DNA of 42,500 bases, taken from Symbiodinium natans (Eukaryota > Sar > Dinophyceae > Suessiales > Symbiodiniaceae). The stretch's first letter is position 1, and each line of letters starts with the position of its first letter. Below are positions 25,961 to 33,964 of the stretch, in pieces. The stretch is taken from assembly GCA_905221605.1 (NCBI GenBank), contig CAJNDS010002001.1, positions 377,501 through 420,000 of the forward strand, read 5' to 3'. Under the pieces are notes generated by a model. It made no database searches. It was not told where the DNA came from and saw only the letters and a program-made list of their open reading frames with translations. The translations under genes were made by a program, and so were the position numbers.

Positions 25961-26074
25961 ATGGCTGAGGTTTCCGAGGCCCCCTTCTCTAATGCTGCTA
26001 CAGAGCCATCGTGGAAGAAGGGCGCCATTTTTGTCTTTTTGCGGCGTAGCCTTATACAACTTGGCTGCACTTAG
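25961..26074 (+). CDS. Candidate last exon or 37-residue ORF
   Basis: ATG then AEVSEAPFSNAATEPSWKKG, AIFVFLRRSLIQLGCT, TAG at 26072. The frame is open upstream (SKGEH), so it could be the last exon of the plus-strand run. Confidence 0.4.
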   Translation: MAEVSEAPFSNAATEPSWKKGAIFVFLRRSLIQLGCT

Positions 26075-26290
26075 CGGGATAGCTATAATTAAATTGAATG
26101 CTAGCTGCCATATCAAGACTTGGCTGCTCTTAGCAGGGTAGCTATAAATTTAATCTTTAGCTGCCTTCTTAAGAAACCCAATAAACCCCACAAGGCTAAA
26201 GATGTAAAGTTACAGTAAAGCACCACAAAGAAGAAACCCAATAAACCCAAAAAGGCTAAGGATCCAAAGTTACAGTAAAGCACCACAGAG
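26055..26290. repeat. Two adjacent tandem duplications
   Basis: (CAA)CTTGGCTGC(A/T)CTTAGC(G/A)GG(A/G)TAGCTATAA at 26059 and 26117; AAGAAACCCAATAAACCC with AAAGTTACAGTAAAGCACCA at 26170 and 26231. The minus frame over these (FFVVLYCNF repeats) is a shadow. Confidence 0.85.
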
Positions 26291-26427
26291 GTAAAAAGGG
26301 TGCTACTGGGCTTCAAAGGCGCTACGGGGCTTCATATGGTGGAGAGGTTATAATGGATTTGTAAACCCTAAACCCTAAACCCTAAACCCTAAACCCTAAA
26401 CCCTAAACCCTAAACCCTAAACCCTAA

Positions 26428-26757
26428 ACCCGACACTCGGGACCAGGCACTGGGATTTGGGGGGAGGTTCAGAATGCCGCTGAATTTCAAAGGACTATAT
26501 GGGCAGAATTTCGCAAAATTCGAGAAGGGAGGGCTTATAAGTTACACCTGACCGAATTGCATTCAACCACCCCAAAAAAGCCGTATCAGACCCGAAGCAC
26601 TTCCACGTACTTACTTTGCGAGCCCAAGAACTGTGAGTTGAGTCATAATGCCCTCTTCATGAGGCAACGCCGTTATAAACTCATCGCAATTGAAGTCTTC
26701 AAGTTCAAGGCGCGGCTTCAGCTTAAGAGTTATCGGTTTCAGGCTTACGTGCTGTAA
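26428..26757 (+). CDS. Coding segment, 109 open codons, unknown protein
   Basis: Open from the edge of a CCCTAAA array to TAA at 26755. Sequence includes GEVQNAAEFQRTIWAEFRKI, REGRAYKLHLTELHSTTPKK, KNCELSHNALFMRQRRYKLI and AIEVFKFKARLQLKSYRFQA. Rich in Lys, Arg, Phe and Tyr and unlike repeat translation. Internal AG/G sites (GACCAG/GC at 26445) could be the true acceptor. No ATG near the 5' end, so it is probably the last exon of a larger gene. Lower GC than the neighbours. Confidence 0.55.
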   Translation, partial: TRHSGPGTGIWGEVQNAAEFQRTIWAEFRKIREGRAYKLHLTELHSTTPKKPYQTRSTSTYLLCEPKNCELSHNALFMRQRRYKLIAIEVFKFKARLQLKSYRFQAYVL

Positions 26758-26906
26758 TGTGCTGGAAGGCTATGGGTCCGCGAGTATGATTTTGTTGGGG
26801 CCTTTAGGGCTCAGGTTTCAACTACAAGGTGTCGGGCCTGGGGTTTTAGGGTTTCGTGGACAGCCGCCATGGTGCTGGACCAAACTTAACTTGTGGCAGA
26901 CGCATC

Positions 26907-27065
26907 TCAAAACGCAAGTTCACCGCTGCGCAAGCTTGAGAGCACAAGCTGCGCTCTAAGAACGGCCATCGTCTGGAAAAGCGCCGCCTGCATCAAGGTC
27001 GCGAAGAGTTGCTCGACCGTCAGCTTTGCAGCTTGTCGTGTCCGAGAGCTGCTCCTACTGGTCAC
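26907..27065 (-). CDS. Candidate last exon (52 codons plus TGA)
   Basis: Minus: TRQAAKLTVEQLFATLMQAA, LFQTMAVLRAQLVLSSLRSG, ELAF, TGA at 26907-26909; an amphipathic helical pattern. A plus frame over the same DNA (KSAACIKVAKSCSTVSFAAC) is open too; the regular heptads favour minus. Confidence 0.45.
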   Translation of the reverse strand: MTSRSSSRTRQAAKLTVEQLFATLMQAALFQTMAVLRAQLVLSSLRSGELAF

Positions 27066-27123
27066 CTTTAGGGTTTAGGGTTTAGGGTTTAGGGTTTAGG
27101 GTTTAGGGTTTAGGGTTTAGGGT

Positions 27124-27240
27124 TTAGGGTTGAGGGTGGCCCTCGCCGCCTGACGTGAGCATGCGAGACTGCGGCAGCAACAGAGCATTCGCATCGCTGG
27201 CAGGTCTTTCAGCTGACTTGACTGTGCAAGGATGCACATC
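27124..27240 (-). CDS. Candidate exon next to a family D element (38 codons plus TAA)
   Basis: Minus: family D end GTCCCCAAG/GAT is the acceptor, then DVHPCTVKSAERPASDANAL, LLPQSRMLTSGGEGHPQP and TAA at the telomeric tract. A plus frame (MRDCGSNRAFASLAGLSADL) is also open. Confidence 0.45.
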   Translation of the reverse strand, partial: DVHPCTVKSAERPASDANALLLPQSRMLTSGGEGHPQP

Positions 27241-27348
27241 CTTGGGGACTAAATGAACCCTAAGAGGGTTTCTGGTTCATATCCCTTAGTAGTAATTATG
27301 GCAGTCAGGGTATATGACCCCAAGTTTAGGGTACATTCCGTCCCCAGG
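27239..27348. repeat. Family D element, both ends present
   Basis: CCTTGGGGACTAAATGAACC at 27240 and GGGTACATTCCGTCCCCAGG at 27329 are imperfect inverted ends of one 110-bp element. Confidence 0.75.
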
Positions 27349-27555
27349 GATGGGACGAACAGAGTGACCCTTACATGTAGGGGCGGTTTAGAAGCTACTT
27401 AGAGATCCTGGGCTTAATGTCCAAGAAGGTGCCTCAGGGCTTGGGGTTTAGGGTTTAGGGCTAGGGTTTAAGGACTAAACCCTAAACCCTAGACCCTGAA
27501 CCCTAAACCCTAGCCCTAAACCTTAAACCCTAAACCCAAATTGAACCCTAAACAC

Positions 27556-27662
27556 TTAGGGTGTGGGGAGTGAGTCCAGCTCAACCGCCTGATCCAGCTC
27601 CTTGGCGAGGTTCTTTACCTGAGAAGGGGTGGGGCCTGCCGACCTAATGGTTCGGGATACTT
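27556..27662 (-). CDS. Candidate last exon (35 codons plus TAA)
   Basis: Minus: AACCCAAG acceptor, VSRTIRSAGPTPSQVKNLAK, ELDQAVELDSLPTP, TAA at 27556-27558. A predicted helix (VKNLAKELDQAVELD) with clear coding character; not recognised. Confidence 0.55.
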
Positions 27663-27669
27663 CTTGGGT

Positions 27670-28310
27670 TTAGGGTTTAGGGTTTAGGGTTAGGGTTTAG
27701 GGTTTAGGGTTTAGGGTTTAGGGTTTAGGGTTTGGGGTTTGGGGTTTAGGGTTTTGGGGTTTAGGGTTCAGGGTTTGGGGTATAGGCAGGGGTTGTAGTT
27801 TTGGAACCCATTTTAAGATCATTGAGGCAGTTCACTGGGAATATTAGGAGTACATTCCGGGAAACTTGTGGGGGTACAAACTTAGGGGTACGAGTCGCAA
27901 TCCGTGTCTATAGGGTATAGGCACCTGAAACCTAAGTAGAACTGTGGTGCTGACCCCATTCTGAGCACCTTGGGTTTAGCGTTCAGGGCTAGGGTTTAAG
28001 GATAGGCTGGATATGAAGTAGGGTATATATTTCTTGTACCCCCAAAAGGACACCAGGTATATACACTCACCAATATTAAAAAGGAACCTTATATACACTC
28101 ACCAAAAACAGAAATATAAACCCTGCGTCATATGAGTACAGTCGTACTTGGGTGACTAAGTACCCAGGGACCTCCAAGCACAGCCTGGGCATTCCAGACA
28201 CAAGAGCCCTGAATGCCACTAAACTTGCAGGGTTTAGGGTTTAGGGTTTAGGGTTTAGGGTTTGGGGTTTAAATTCACCCTGAACCCTAAACCCAAACCT
28301 AAGCCGAAAA
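27670..28310. other. Arrays and AT-richer stretch, no gene
   Basis: TTTAGGG array 27665-27780. TATATACACTCACCAA occurs at 28065 and 28090. No supported frame. Confidence 0.45.
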
Positions 28311-28314
28311 CTTC

Positions 28315-28425
28315 CACCCAAGCTGCCATGGCCGTTTCGGCCGCCGAAGCACTCGGCTGGTGGAAGGACTGCAGGAAGCTGGCATCCTGACACGGCTCGG
28401 GAGGGTCGCTGTTGTCAAGCCCTAA
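28315..28425 (+). CDS. Candidate exon (36 codons)
   Basis: Open frame with GRFGRRSTRLVEGLQEAGIL and TRLGRVAVVKP, to TAA in the CCCTAAA array. The LxExxxAGI....AVVKP pattern faintly recalls the start of LTR-retroelement reverse transcriptase, but it is too short to claim. Other frames (minus RVRMPASCSPSTSRVLRRP) are open too. Confidence 0.35.
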   Translation, partial: HPSCHGRFGRRSTRLVEGLQEAGILTRLGRVAVVKP

Positions 28426-28520
28426 ACCCTAAACTCAAACTCTGAACCCTGAAGAGTGAACCCTAAACCCCAAAAAACCCTAAACAACCCTAAACCCTAA
28501 ACATCTTGCGATTCCCTCAG

Positions 28521-28613
28521 GGTCCTGAGAAAAGAACCTGCCGAATATTACAACACAAGTGTATCCGATCAGCACCCCCCTTTCCCACATCAGTCATTCG
28601 AATTCGGGAATGA
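28521..28613 (+). CDS. Candidate last exon (30 codons plus TGA)
   Basis: TTGCGATTCCCTCAG/GG acceptor, GPEKRTCRILQHKCIRSAPP, FPTSVIRIRE, TGA at 28611. Confidence 0.45.
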   Translation, partial: GPEKRTCRILQHKCIRSAPPFPTSVIRIRE

Positions 28614-28659
28614 GGTACCTTACACCACTTTGTATAACCCTTTGTAATTTGGCGACCTA

Positions 28660-28985
28660 ATTCCCTTCACAAGCCAACAGGTTTTCTGAGTTCCGTCTTT
28701 GAGGCTCCCCAGTATAAGACGGCACCCTTGTAACAACAACTCCCACCAGAGGATCCCCCCACCCCCCCCCCCCCCCCCCCCTCCCCCGCCCCTCCCCCCA
28801 CAAGAGCCCCCGAACTTTTTCTGAACTTAGGGTCCCCTTTTGAAACACGGCAACCGTGTAAGACTAGGACAAGAACCACCCCCTCCCCCCAAAAGGACCC
28901 AAACCCTAAATCCAAAAGCCTAAACACTGAAACCCTAAAACCCGAACCCCGATTCCTGAAACCCTAAACCCTAAACTCTAACTTA
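28660..28985. other. C-rich block between two short related pieces
   Basis: 28757-28800 is C-rich. GTATAAGACGGCACCCTTGTAA (28711) and ACGGCAACCGTGTAAGAC (28846) are similar. Glycine-rich minus frames here are artefacts. Confidence 0.5.
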
Positions 28986-29057
28986 GAGAGAACTGCCCAG
29001 GCAACCCTAAACCCTAAACCCTAAACCCTAAACCCTAAACCCTAAACCCTAAATCAG

Positions 29058-29153
29058 ACCAGCGGCCCCCTGCAGCCGCAGCTTTCGGCGGAGCAGGAGG
29101 CTGGGCACAGCGCTTGGGTCCTGCGCGTGGGAGCAGAAGGAAAAACCCTGTAG
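29058..29153 (+). CDS. Candidate last exon (31 codons plus TAG)
   Basis: CCTAAATCAG acceptor, TSGPLQPQLSAEQEAGHSAW, VLRVGAEGKTL, TAG at 29151. Phase 0. Confidence 0.5.
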   Translation, partial: TSGPLQPQLSAEQEAGHSAWVLRVGAEGKTL

Positions 29154-29154
29154 G

Positions 29155-29312
29155 GTTTAGGGTTTAGGGTTTAGGGTTTAGGGTTTAGGGTTTAGGGTTT
29201 AGGGTTTAGGGTTTAGGGTTTAGGGTTTAGGGTTGGAGGTTTAGGGTTTAGGGTTTAGGGTTGGACGTTTAGGGTTTAGGGTTTAGGGTTTAGGGTTTAG
29301 GGTTGGAGGTTT
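29155..29312 (+). repeat. TTTAGGG array punctuated by GTTGGAGG
   Basis: Perfect 7-mers interrupted three times by GGGTTGG(A)(G/C)GTTTAGGG at 29231, 29260 and 29303, i.e. a secondary repeat of array segments. Confidence 0.9.
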
Positions 29313-29380
29313 ATGTACTTTTTTAACTGGACGCACTCCTGACGGTTTCAGGTTTACGGTTTAGGGATTAAGATCATATT

Positions 29381-29491
29381 GCCCTCAGGGCCCAGGTACC
29401 TAAATTAGGGAATACTGGGCCTTAGAGTGCTTCCGATATGGGAACTTTTGGGGCCCAAGTATTTCCTGTAAGGTACATGGACCCTTTAGGC
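29381..29491. repeat. Family B foldback, copy 2
   Basis: Ends GCCCTCAGGGCCCAGGTACC and AAGGTACATGGACCCTTTAG, inner TTAGGGAATACTGGGCCTTA and TTGGGGCCCAAGTATT pair. Confidence 0.8.
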
Positions 29492-29646
29492 TTCTAGAAG
29501 CTCATGTAGGGGTCGTATTTATTGCTCATGATATTCCCTCATAGTCCGGATTATACAATTAAACTCAAATATCCCCCCGAAGCCCTACTTGAATTATCAA
29601 GGCGCCTACATTAGGGTTGAGGGCTTAGGGTCAGTTGGTCCCCAAG

Positions 29647-29749
29647 GATAAAGTCGATCCTGTGCCCTGCGACATCAAGGCTCAAAGTACCGAGCGTCTT
29701 TGTTGTGGCGCGGACTTCTTCTCCGAAAACCTCACAAGATCTGGCCTAA
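29647..29749 (+). CDS. Candidate exon after a family D acceptor (34 codons)
   Basis: TTGGTCCCCAAG/GAT, then DKVDPVPCDIKAQSTERLCC, GADFFSENLTRSGL, GTGTTC donor. The frame stays open to 29790. Confidence 0.5.
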
Positions 29750-29892
29750 GTGTTCTAACACTAGCCCTAAATCCCAAGAAACCCAAGACCACAACCCTAA
29801 GTCTAGCCCTAAACCCTAAACTAAACCCTAAACCCTAAACGCTACACCCCAAAGCCTGAACCTCCCAAAACCACACCACCCTAAACCCGCAG

Positions 29893-29929
29893 GCTTCTTG
29901 AGGGGCCCAGGAACTTCGAGTCTTGGGGC
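29893..29929 (+). CDS. Possible micro-exon
   Basis: AAACCCGCAG/G acceptor, LLEGPRNFESWG, TAA. Confidence 0.25.
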
Positions 29930-30085
29930 TAAACGCTCTAAACCCTAAACCCTAAACCCTCAACCCTAAACCCTAAACAGTGAACCTGCTTGGGTATGAT
30001 GAAACCCTAGGAATGGGGTTTCGGGTTTGGAAAGGGTTCTCTAGGTTCTTTTTCGCCAAAATTTCCCGAACCCTAAACTCACCCT

Positions 30086-30118
30086 CACAAGATGCCCTAG
30101 GTATCACGGAGGCTCCTT
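30086..30118 (-). CDS. Possible micro-exon, GTGAGT donor
   Basis: Minus: TTTAGGAAG/G acceptor, ASVIPRASCE, G/GTGAGTTTAGGG. Confidence 0.25.
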
Positions 30119-30252
30119 CCTAAACCCCAAAAAACTACACCCTGACATCCTAGACGACATGGTTTAGGGTTTAGGGTTTAGGGCGTTTAGGGTTTAGGGT
30201 TTAGGGTTTAGGGTTTTAGCGTTTAGGGTTTAGGGCTAGCCAGCCTCAACCC

Positions 30253-30350
30253 TCAGAACACGTCCTGAAGGATTTTCCGTAGGGACTCCAGGCAGTCGAA
30301 ATAGATCCTGGCGGGCGCGGGCCGCTTCGGGGGCAATGCTTCTGAGGGGC
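30253..30350 (-). CDS. Candidate last exon (31 codons plus TGA)
   Basis: Minus: CCCCCTGTAG/G acceptor, PSEALPPKRPAPARIYFDCL, ESLRKILQDVF, TGA at 30253-30255. Proline-rich linker followed by an amphipathic helix. Strong coding character. Confidence 0.55.
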
Positions 30351-30489
30351 CTACAGGGGGTTTAGGGTTTAGGGTTTAGGGTTTAGGGTTTAGGGTTTAG
30401 GGTTTAGGGTTTAGGGTTTAGGGTTTAGGGTTTAGGGTTTAGGGTTTTGGGTGTGGTAGGGCTTAGGTGGGGGGTCGCCGAAAACAAAA

Positions 30490-30755
30490 GTGGGTACCCT
30501 TTTGGGGCTTCCTATACTAGGGACTATAGTATTGTGGGGGATATTAAGGGTACCCCCCCTGTTTTGGAAATAATGAGGAGTTATGGTTTGGGGATGTTGG
30601 GGGCTGGAGGGTGCATGTCACGGCTTAGGCTTTAGGCTTTTCTAGACCCAAGAGTAGCCGAGGAGAAAAGAAAAGGTACCCTTTTTGGCTAGCAGGGGCT
30701 TGTAGCAGAAAGCAAACCCTAAGCAAAGGGAATAAGGGCCTACTCTGGGTCCAAT
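30490..30755. repeat. Foldback K and a family A copy
   Basis: GTGGGTACCCTTTTGGGG (30490) faces TTAAGGGTACCCCCC (30545). 30675-30755 is family A (TACCCTTTTTGGCTAGCAGG, then GGGCCTACTCTGGGTCC). Confidence 0.65.
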
Positions 30756-30921
30756 TTTGAGGCTTTGTGATAGTTTCAGGGATCAGGAGGACTTGGGGTG
30801 TCATCTTTTTGGGGCGCCGGCAAGACTTCATAGAGGCCTTCGGGTTTAGGGTGTAGAGTTCAGGTTCTTTGGGTTTGAAGGATTTTTGGGTTGCTTTAGA
30901 ACTTGGGCCAAGGGCACTCAA
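30756..30921 (-). CDS. Possible exon (about 55 codons)
   Basis: Minus frame with ALGPSSKATQKSFKPKEPEL and KASMKSCRRPKKMTPQVLLI, ending where the family A copy begins. No clear acceptor. Confidence 0.3.
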
Positions 30922-30984
30922 AGTGCATCCGAAACCCTAAGCCCTTAAGCCTCCAACCCTTAACCCTATTCGCCCTAGTGAGCC

Positions 30985-31385
30985 CTAAACGGGCTTAGGG
31001 CTGTTTTAGGGCTTAGGGTTCATACACTCCAATAGGGATTATAGGGTATATGTCCCCTTTTTTTGGGTTCATTTGGTCCCAAGGTTGAATGCTAAACCCT
31101 AAACCCTAAACCCTAAATCCTAAACCCTAAACCCTAAACCCTGAACCCTAAACCCTAAACCCTAAACCCTAAACCCTAAACCCTAAACCCTAAACCCTAA
31201 ACCCTAAACCCTAAACCCTGAACCCTCTCATACGATAGACGGGCTCTATCACCTGAGCCCCCCCTCGGACACAACTGAAAACGGCCTTCTCAAAGGGCTT
31301 AGGGCCGTTTTAGGGCGTAGGGTTCATGCACTCCAATAGGGATTATCGGGTATCTGTACCCTTTTTTTTTGGGTTAATTTGGTCT
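30985..31385. repeat. Two direct family D half-elements flanking an array and an exon-like island
   Basis: GGGCTTAGGGC(T/C)GTTTTAGGGC, TAGGGTTCAT(A/G)CACTCC, AATAGGGATTAT and GGGTT(C/A)ATTTGGTC occur in the same order at 30985-31086 and 31297-31385. Confidence 0.85.
31226..31339 (+). CDS. Candidate exon (22-37 codons)
   Basis: SHTIDGLYHLSPPSDTTENG, LLKG, continuing open into the D repeat to TAG at 31337. The coding part probably ends near 31292 (CTCAAAG/GGC). Confidence 0.4.
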   Translation, partial: SHTIDGLYHLSPPSDTTENGLLKGLRAVLGRRVHALQ

Positions 31386-31598
31386 GGAGGTTCACGGGCA
31401 CTTACAACCCCAATTATAACTGTACTTCTAAACCCCCTAAGTCCCCTGAGTAGGTTATAAGTAGACTTCTAAGTTACTAGGATGGCCCTTAAAACCCTCT
31501 GAGAAAATATTCCTGAATATGATCCTCTTGAACCCAATAAGGGAAAATATAAAGTCTCCCAAGGGCCTACCTAGGTTATAAGCACCCATGAACCTCCG
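31384..31598. repeat. Family C foldback, copy 2 (long)
   Basis: CTGGAGGTTCACGGGCACTT and ATAAGCACCCATGAACCTCC are inverted ends; the interior contains TAGGTTATAAGTAG and its inverse. Confidence 0.8.
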
Positions 31599-31652
31599 AG
31601 TAGATCCGGGAAGGATGCAGGTTTCAGGGTTCAGGATTTTGGGGCTTGGTAC

Positions 31653-31682
31653 CGAGTTGGCACGGTTCAGAGCTTCGTCCAA
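31653..31682 (-). CDS. Possible 10-codon exon, phase 0/0
   Basis: Minus: TTTCGGTGAG acceptor, LDEALNRANS, GTACCAAG donor. The frame is open further (VPSPKILNPETCILPG). Confidence 0.3.
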
Positions 31683-31841
31683 CTCACCGAAAATTAGGGT
31701 TTAGGGTTTAGGGTTTAGGGTTTAGGGCTTAGGGCTTAGGGTTTAGGGTTTAGGGCTTAGGATTTAGGGTTTAGGGTTGAGGGTTGAGGGTTCAGGGTTC
31801 AGGGTCCTAAACTCTGAACGCCTCGAAGGTGAATCGCACTC

Positions 31842-31880
31842 ACCTCCAACCCTTGAACCTTACACACCCCGAAAGCCGGG
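31842..31880 (-). CDS. Possible short exon, GTGAGTGC donor
   Basis: Minus reading RLSGCVRFKGW then GAG/GTGAGTGC. Only the donor is strong. Confidence 0.25.
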
Positions 31881-31923
31881 TTTAGGGTTTAGGGTTTAGG
31901 GTTCAGGGTTCAGGGTTAACCAG

Positions 31924-31999
31924 GGAACTCAAAAGGTTGCCTCCCAAAAACCGCCGAGGAAACCAAACCAACCAGCCCTCAAACTTCAAACTTCGAACC
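31924..31999 (+). CDS. Candidate exon, Lys/Pro/Gln-rich
   Basis: GGGTTAACCAG/G acceptor, GTQKVASQKPPRKPNQPALK, LQTSN. Low complexity, hence uncertain. Confidence 0.3.
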
Positions 32000-32044
32000 C
32001 CCTAAACCCGAAACCCTAAACCCTAAACCCTAAACCGAGCTTAG

Positions 32045-32148
32045 TCCGGGCCGAGCCGCGTCGCATCGGCACTGGGCGCCGGCCCACCGCCACGCCAGAC
32101 TTCACAGTGGCCGCGGCCCTGAAATCGGAGCCAACTTCCAACATTTAG
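32045..32148 (+). CDS. Candidate last exon (about 33 codons plus TAG)
   Basis: CCGAGCTTAG acceptor, RAEPRRIGTGRRPTATPDFT, VAAALKSEPTSNI, TAG formed by the telomeric tract. GC-rich, so other frames are also open. Confidence 0.4.
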
Positions 32149-32238
32149 GGTTTAGGGTTTAGGGTTTAGGGTTTTAGGGTTTAGGGTTTAGGGTTGAGGG
32201 TTTAGGGTTGAGGGTTTAGGGTTTAGGATTTTAGGGTT

Positions 32239-32376
32239 AACAAAACCAGTGGAGTACAACAACCCCAGCTGACTTTGCTACCCCAGAAAGGACTTTCAAC
32301 AGACAACATCGAACCTTGCTTAGATCCTTGGCGACAAAAAGAACAAGAGAAACGGTTGTCCTTCGAACTTTCATGA
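32239..32376 (+). CDS. Candidate exon (45 codons)
   Basis: Open frame after a TTTAGGG tract: NKTSGVQQPQLTLLPQKGLS, TDNIEPCLDPWRQKEQEKRL, SFELS, TGA at 32374. Followed by a family D element and then an exon in compatible style at 32448. Not recognised. Confidence 0.5.
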   Translation, partial: NKTSGVQQPQLTLLPQKGLSTDNIEPCLDPWRQKEQEKRLSFELS

Positions 32377-32447
32377 CCCAAGCCTACTCGATATAGCCCC
32401 GATAGTAAAGGTGTGAGGGCCGGAGGTTGAGGTCATTCGTCCCCGAG
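32376..32447 (+). repeat. Diverged family D element, putative short intron
   Basis: Ends GGTCATTCGTCCCCGAG, the family D 3' end with two or three changes; the 5' part is TCATGACCCAAGCC. Confidence 0.5.
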
Positions 32448-32552
32448 GAAAGTGCCCTCACTAGCTGGGTTGCCATTAAGAAACTCAAAACCACGCAGAT
32501 ACTGCAAAAGGAGCAAAACATGCCACGTACCAAGTGTTATCTATCCCTGTAA
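32448..32552 (+). CDS. Candidate last exon (34 codons plus TAA)
   Basis: CGTCCCCGAG/G acceptor, phase-0 ESALTSWVAIKKLKTTQILQ, KEQNMPRTKCYLSL, TAA at 32550. Confidence 0.5.
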   Translation, partial: ESALTSWVAIKKLKTTQILQKEQNMPRTKCYLSL

Positions 32553-32635
32553 TGCGCCCACTACACCCTATGTAAACCTTAAACCATAAGCCGCCTTAAG
32601 CTCAACACCCAGAGCTTCAATCCCTAAACCCTAAA

Positions 32636-32775
32636 CCCATTTCATCCTTCCGGCAAGCCCAACAAAGCACGTTCCTGGCGCGCCTGCGTCGTCGTGAAGA
32701 GAAGTCCGGCCGCATTCCCTATCTTCAAAAGCGCTCCTGGGACTGCCCATTATACAAGCGGGGGAGCGGGGGGGG
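32636..32775 (+). CDS. Candidate exon (about 44 codons)
   Basis: FRQAQQSTFLARLRRREEKS, GRIPYLQKRSWDCPLYKRG, running into a G-rich run. Strongly basic helix then Trp/Cys/Tyr. Another frame (SWRACVVVKRSPAAFPIFKS) is open. Confidence 0.4.
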
Positions 32776-32779
32776 GGGG

Positions 32780-33263
32780 GGGCGGGGAGGTTGAGGGTTC
32801 AGGGTTAGGGGCTGAACCCTAAACCCTAAACCTTTAGGGTTGAGGGGTTTGGGGGGGGTTTAGGGTGTTGGGAGGTCTGTCAGGTCTTTACGGTGGGTTG
32901 GGGGTCGATTAGAAGTCTTGAGTTTTCGGGAGTGCTCCATGGATCTCACAGGCTACAAGGGTTCTGAGGGTCCTAGTAGGGCCTCATATGGTTAGGTTTG
33001 TAGGGTTTAGGATTTAGGAACGTTTTTGGATGTATTCGGGTTTAGTGTAATGGGCTTCTTACGGGGCTTAACGTAAAATACGTTCTATAACTTGTAGGGA
33101 AAGCTTGGAAGGGGTCTCAGAATACGGTCGGGTTCGTCATGGCTGTGTTTCTTGTGTGTGTGTGTGGGGATTTAGGTAGGGTTTAGGGCTTAAGTTTAGC
33201 CTTTAGGGCACATAGCCGCAGGCCTTGCCGTTGGGATGGGTTATAGGGCTTTGGGTTTAGGGT
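32780..33263. other. G-rich and degenerate stretch, no gene
   Basis: ACGTAAAATACGT palindrome at about 33070. GCCTTGCCG(T/A)TGGGAT is repeated at 33221 and 33282. Confidence 0.4.
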
Positions 33264-33776
33264 TTAGAAGTTGGGCCTTAAGCCTTGCCGATGGGATTTA
33301 GGCCTTTGGGGCATTGCGTGAGCCCAACTCTGAAGGTGCGGATTCGGAGAAGCGACTCCTGACTGGAGTGGGCTGCCATATGGGCGACTCGGTCGCTTCC
33401 TGGGTTTGTTCCAGCTCGTGCTGGCATTCTCTTCAGCCTCGGTCCGGGCCAGTGCCATGTGCCCTTCGAGCTCGACCTTCACCGCTGGCCGGCGCATGCA
33501 AAAGTGGCGACAGCAGGAAGCTTCCTCCAAGGGAAAGGTTCTATGGCTCTCCGCATCAACTGGAAGAGGTTCGATGGTAGCTGCTGGCTCCACCGGGAGC
33601 TGGTCTAGAAGAAGCCGCTGTTGTCCCATCATGACGTCGAGGCTATCGAAAACTCCTGAGGAAGCAACGGGGTGGCGGGGCTCTCCATGACGTCCGGTGG
33701 GAGCAGCGGTGAGGCCCTGCAGGCCCGGTGGGCATTGGCCACGAGAGCAGAGGTCGTCGGCCTCATCTGGACTCGA
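33264..33776 (-). CDS. Coding exon, about 170 codons, unknown Cys-containing protein
   Basis: Minus: acceptor CAAGTTCTCTCAAG at 33777-33790, then SSPDEADDLCSRGQCPPGLQ, GVFDSLDVMMGQQRLLLDQL, EEASCCRHFCMRRPAVKVEL, ASTSWNKPRKRPSRPYGSPL, to a TAA at 33264. The frame continues upstream to 33893 but that part (RPLICICRLLVIYPSSL) reads the pyrimidine-rich intron. Cys pairs (C-x5-C, CC-x3-C) could bind metal. One of the most convincing unrecognised exons. Confidence 0.65.
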   Translation of the reverse strand, partial: SSPDEADDLCSRGQCPPGLQGLTAAPTGRHGEPRHPVASSGVFDSLDVMMGQQRLLLDQLPVEPAATIEPLPVDAESHRTFPLEEASCCRHFCMRRPAVKVELEGHMALARTEAEENASTSWNKPRKRPSRPYGSPLQSGVASPNPHLQSWAHAMPQRPKSHRQGLRPNF

Positions 33777-33897
33777 CTTGAGAGAACTTGGGTAAATCAC
33801 AAGAAGTCTACAAATACAAATTAAGGGCCTAGCCCAAGAGGCCCTGCTAAAGACCCTCAGAGGCACCATTTTTGGAGTCCCTAAGACCCCCAACGAG

Positions 33898-33964
33898 GCC
33901 GGCCCGAAGACACGAATGCCGAAGAGGCCCTACACTAACTATGGTAAAGAGGACCTGAGACCCG
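33898..33964 (+). CDS. Candidate exon (22 codons)
   Basis: CCCCAACGAG/G acceptor, AGPKTRMPKRPYTNYGKEDL, RP, G/GTTTAGGG donor from the array. Confidence 0.45.

Noticed and set aside
28315-28425. Reverse transcriptase fragment
   Set aside because: A 22-residue resemblance only (AGIL...VAVVKP), no catalytic motif, and other frames equally open.
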